Source of the DNA: Flavobacteriales bacterium
GTDB taxonomy: Bacteria > Bacteroidota > Bacteroidia > Flavobacteriales_F > PHOS-HE28
DNA: 64,000 bases
Assembly (NCBI GenBank): GCA_019638085.1
Contig: JAHBUL010000002.1
Coordinates: 62,001 to 126,000 of the forward strand
Reading direction: 5' to 3'
Position numbers and translations under genes: made by a program. Shown in pieces: positions 61,426 through 64,000 of this stretch. Under the pieces are notes generated by a model that made no database searches, was not told the origin of the DNA, and saw nothing but the letters and a program-made list of their open reading frames with translations. Each line of letters starts with the position of its first letter. Within the stretch, counting starts at the first letter, position 1.

Positions 61426-62322
61426 ATGGAACGCCCTGAACGATACGACCCCGAGGACCTGGAGCACCTGATGCTCGAGCGCGGCTTCGATGAGCTGCTG
61501 GAGGAGGAACGCGCCTATGCGCTGCGCCATTTGGAAAGCCGCGCCGAATATGAGCGGATGCGCGCCCTGCTGCACCACGTTCGCGATACCAAGAGCACTC
61601 AGGCTCCGATGGATGCCGACCCCGTGGTCCGTGAGCGTGTGTTGGCGGCATTCCGTGAGCAGCGACGCCCCCAATGGCAGATCTGGTTGAACAGTGTGGG
61701 AGGCTTCCTGCTTCCCGCCCGCCCTTCCTCCTACTGGCGCCCGGCTTTGGCCTTGGTCACGGTGGCTGTGCTCATCTTCGGTTCCTTGTCCGTGTGGAAT
61801 GCCATGACCCCGGATAACGAAATGGTGTTGGCAGAGGTGAAACAGGAAACCCCAGCGCCTGTTACCTTGAAACCATCCGAGCCGGTCCAGCGCGTGGAGG
61901 AGCCGGAACTGCTGAACACCGTTACACAGGATGAAACCGCTGCGGAAGCATCGCGAACGACCATCCGGTCAGAAGCAGCGGATGAGAAGCGCTTGGAACC
62001 GAAGCGATTCGCTGAGGCCGCTGACAAAATGGACATGGAGGATAGCCCGATGATGGAACTCCAGGAGGATCAAGTGCGCTCTTTGTCCAAGCCGGAAGCA
62101 CCCACCAGGGAGATGGCTGATGTGACCAACACCAGTACTGGGGAAATATCAGCACCCGCAAGTACTATGGCCACGGAAGTGGCTCGAAGCCAAAACCGCT
62201 CCACCGGGAAGGTGGTGCCCAATGCAAGATCCGGAGCCGCTGTTGCGGATGATAGGGTAATTGCTTCCGTCCCCGCCTATTCGGAGGATGAGCTGCTGGG
62301 CCTGCTGCGGGCGGCGTGGTAG
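61426..62322 (+). CDS. Putative anti-sigma factor, single-pass membrane protein
   Basis: About 298 residues from MERPERYDPEDLEHLMLERG. The N-terminal helical region is typical of anti-sigma factors, followed by one membrane helix (ALALVTVAVLIFGSLSVW) and a long Glu/Ala-rich periplasmic tail. It begins just after the sigma gene. The tail lacks a recognised protease site. Confidence 0.75.
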   Translation: MERPERYDPEDLEHLMLERGFDELLEEERAYALRHLESRAEYERMRALLHHVRDTKSTQAPMDADPVVRERVLAAFREQRRPQWQIWLNSVGGFLLPARPSSYWRPALALVTVAVLIFGSLSVWNAMTPDNEMVLAEVKQETPAPVTLKPSEPVQRVEEPELLNTVTQDETAAEASRTTIRSEAADEKRLEPKRFAEAADKMDMEDSPMMELQEDQVRSLSKPEAPTREMADVTNTSTGEISAPASTMATEVARSQNRSTGKVVPNARSGAAVADDRVIASVPAYSEDELLGLLRAAW

Positions 62323-62339
62323 GCGGAGGCACAAAAATG

Positions 62340-62365
62340 AAAAGGCCCCCGGAAGGGAGCCTTTT
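62340..62365. terminator. Bidirectional terminator
   Basis: Hairpin AAAAGGCCCCC ... GGGAGCCTTTT with one C/A mismatch, flanked by A's and T's, between convergent ends of the anti-sigma and T9SS genes. It should stop both. Confidence 0.75.
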
Positions 62366-62385
62366 CAATGTGCGGTAACCAGTGC

Positions 62386-63369
62386 TTAGTGCTGCACCAC
62401 CAGCTTCTTGGTCAACGGGTTTCCGTTCGCGAAGAGCGTAACGTAGTAGGTGCCGTTGGCGAAGCTGCTCACATCGAGGGTGGTCTGGTGCTGACCAACT
62501 GCGGTACGACCGAGCTGCTGGTCGATCACCTTGGCGCCCTTGCCGTCCAGCACGGTGAGGCGTGCATCGGCAGATTGGAGCATTTCGTAGGCGACCACCA
62601 CGCTGTTGGAGGCCGGGTTGCTGCCCAGGAAGCTCATGCGCATGTTGTTCACGGCACCCAGGTCGTTGATGCCGGCGACACCATCACCGATAACGGCGTA
62701 GATGGCCATGTCGAAGGTGAGGGGCCATGCCTCGCTCAGCGTCATCCAGGAACCGTCACTCCACTGTTCCCAAGTGTTGTCCACTACTGAGCCGGGGCCT
62801 TCGCTCGTGGAATGAACCAGACCAATGTATACGCCATCGCCCAGGCCGGAGACATCGATCCCAGCACCGAAATTGCCGGATACTGCCACTGGAGGATCGA
62901 ACGCGACAATGGTCAGGCCTGCGGTATCGCACTCGCTAATGGCCAGGTCCACGTTGCCGAGAACAGAGTTCGGGGCATTGGTGACATCGCCGGTGGTGGC
63001 AGTACCAGGGCCATCCAACGTGTATACGCGAGCATGCAAGATCGCATTGGGCGATCCGTTGTCATTCTTCGCACCGAAAGCCATGATCATCTCCTCCACG
63101 AAAACATCACCCGTGCTGGAAAAGACCTGCACCTTCGCTAAGTCCCCATAGCCATTGGAGCCGGTCACGTAGCCTCCAAGGGTCACGCCGGAGAGCTGGT
63201 AGGATGCACCAGGGTCAGAAATTCCAGGAGGTACCAGTGTGTCCGTCGGTGCGCGATCTGCGCTTACGTGCGGAAGATGCACGTTCATGTGCTCAACGGT
63301 GCCTACGTCGCGTTGCGCAGTAGCACCCAGTGAAACGGCCATCGCGGCCAGCAGTGTAATGTGTTTCAT
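62386..63369 (-). CDS. T9SS type A sorting-domain protein
   Basis: A 327-residue protein with a signal peptide (MKHITLLAAMAVSLGATAQ) and a body of beta strands, ending in the Por_Secre_tail domain: LTVLDGKGAKVIDQQLG, then SSFANGTYYVTLFANGNPLT and KKLVVQH. It should be exported by type IX secretion. No catalytic domain recognised. Confidence 0.85.
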   Translation of the reverse strand: MKHITLLAAMAVSLGATAQRDVGTVEHMNVHLPHVSADRAPTDTLVPPGISDPGASYQLSGVTLGGYVTGSNGYGDLAKVQVFSSTGDVFVEEMIMAFGAKNDNGSPNAILHARVYTLDGPGTATTGDVTNAPNSVLGNVDLAISECDTAGLTIVAFDPPVAVSGNFGAGIDVSGLGDGVYIGLVHSTSEGPGSVVDNTWEQWSDGSWMTLSEAWPLTFDMAIYAVIGDGVAGINDLGAVNNMRMSFLGSNPASNSVVVAYEMLQSADARLTVLDGKGAKVIDQQLGRTAVGQHQTTLDVSSFANGTYYVTLFANGNPLTKKLVVQH

Positions 63370-63460
63370 GTGTGTTGGTTTTTATGAGGCTAAAGTAGTA
63401 AGCAGCTTCGAAACTGCACTTATGCCGATTAATCTTGTGCCCGATCGATCGTAATTTCAA

Positions 63461-64000
63461 ATGGCCGAGGTAACCTCTTCCCCTACCAACGCATCAACAC
63501 GCATTGCGTGGCCGATGGCTGTGCTGACCACGCTCTTCTTTATGTGGGGGTTCATGACGGTGATGAACGATGTGTTGATTCCGCACCTGAAGGCCGTTTT
63601 CACCCTTAGCTGGTTGCAGAGCATGCTGGTGCAGTTCTGTTTTTTCGGCGCTTATTTCCTTGGTTCCTTGGCCTATTACTTGATCTCACGCGGTGGTGAC
63701 GACCCGATCCAGCGTATCGGTTACAAAAGAGGATTGATCGCCGGCTTGATCCTGAGCGCGCTGGGAAGTGCCTTGTTCGTTCCGGCCACCTATCTGCGCG
63801 CCTATGGCTTTTACCTGTTGGCCCTTTTCGTGCTGGGCCTGGGTTTCACGCTGTTGCAGATCGCTGCGAATCCATTTGTCGCCATCATCGGTCCTTCGGA
63901 GACCGCCAGCAGCCGCCTGAACCTTGCGCAGGCCTTCAACTCATTGGGCACCACACTGGCGCCACTGATCGGTGGCACCCTGATCTTTGACCTGTTCAAG
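63461..64000 (+). CDS. FucP-type sugar MFS transporter (5' part)
   Basis: The frame is open from ATG 63461 to the window edge (180 codons). It has MFS helices and the FucP-type stretch FFMWGFMTVMNDVLIPHLKA, GAYFLGSLAYYLISRGGDD, and QIAANPFVAIIGPSETASSR. It is likely a proton-coupled hexose (fucose/glucose/N-acetylglucosamine-type) symporter. The C-terminus is beyond the window. Confidence 0.85.
   Translation, partial: MAEVTSSPTNASTRIAWPMAVLTTLFFMWGFMTVMNDVLIPHLKAVFTLSWLQSMLVQFCFFGAYFLGSLAYYLISRGGDDPIQRIGYKRGLIAGLILSALGSALFVPATYLRAYGFYLLALFVLGLGFTLLQIAANPFVAIIGPSETASSRLNLAQAFNSLGTTLAPLIGGTLIFDLFK

Overview
This window looks like a chromosomal segment of a GC-rich Bacteroidota, most likely a Flavobacteriales-type bacterium. 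The signs are type IX secretion sorting domains (type A and type B), SprB and PKD repeat adhesins, TANNTTTG-type promoters, almost no Shine-Dalgarno motifs, and conserved neighbourhoods such as gyrA-TPR, DUF2520-kdsC-ubiA-maf and ccmBCDEF. No tRNA, rRNA, CRISPR array or transposase was found.

Region 1 (1-8.8 kb). A glycosyltransferase and a GH130 mannoside phosphorylase-like enzyme form a translationally coupled pair cut by the window edge. They are followed by a broken zinc alcohol dehydrogenase, an AraC regulator with a metal-binding-like N-terminus, a truncated copy of cusA and a HYC_CC_PP-type small protein. A plus-strand run then carries small membrane proteins (SHOCT, DUF2933-like, DUF5676), a lycopene-cyclase-domain protein, a secreted protein and an archaeal-type (type II) glyceraldehyde-3-phosphate dehydrogenase.

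Region 2 (8.8-29.2 kb, almost all minus strand) is a copper and heavy-metal efflux island. It has two near-identical CopB-type P-type ATPases, one CusB adaptor, CusA, CusC, a heavy-metal-binding lipoprotein, a DUF2231 protein with a His/Asp tail and a second HYC_CC_PP-type protein. Inserted in it is a very tightly packed operon (19.9-14.4 kb): a 43-residue membrane protein, an ATP-cone plus nuclease-like protein, AMP phosphorylase, an archaeal-type PRPP synthetase, a beta-CASP metallo-beta-lactamase RNase and a YceI-like protein. Together these could turn RNA into NMPs, then ribose-1,5-bisphosphate, with PRPP metabolism alongside. A frameshifted cusB remnant lies at the junction between this operon and cusC, so the efflux locus has been rearranged.

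Region 3 (29.3-41.3 kb) holds a di-haem cytochrome c peroxidase, two large T9SS type B PKD proteins, a beta-barrel protein, the DUF2520-kdsC-ubiA-maf cluster, a Fic protein, and an antitoxin-like gene followed by a broken ParE-like toxin.

Region 4 (41.3-47.9 kb) is a cytochrome c maturation (System I) cluster ccmB-ccmC-ccmD-ccmE-ccmF, whose CcmE carries a CxxxY haem-binding motif. Beside it is a dipeptide epimerase that looks lower in GC.

Region 5 (48-64 kb) is mainly housekeeping: a DEAD-box RNA helicase, a sterol desaturase, a TPR protein, gyrA (Gln at the quinolone-critical position 83), clpC, small envelope proteins, an ECF sigma and anti-sigma pair, a T9SS type A protein and the start of a FucP-type sugar transporter. 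Several intergenic regions carry palindromic elements or 7-bp tandem repeats.
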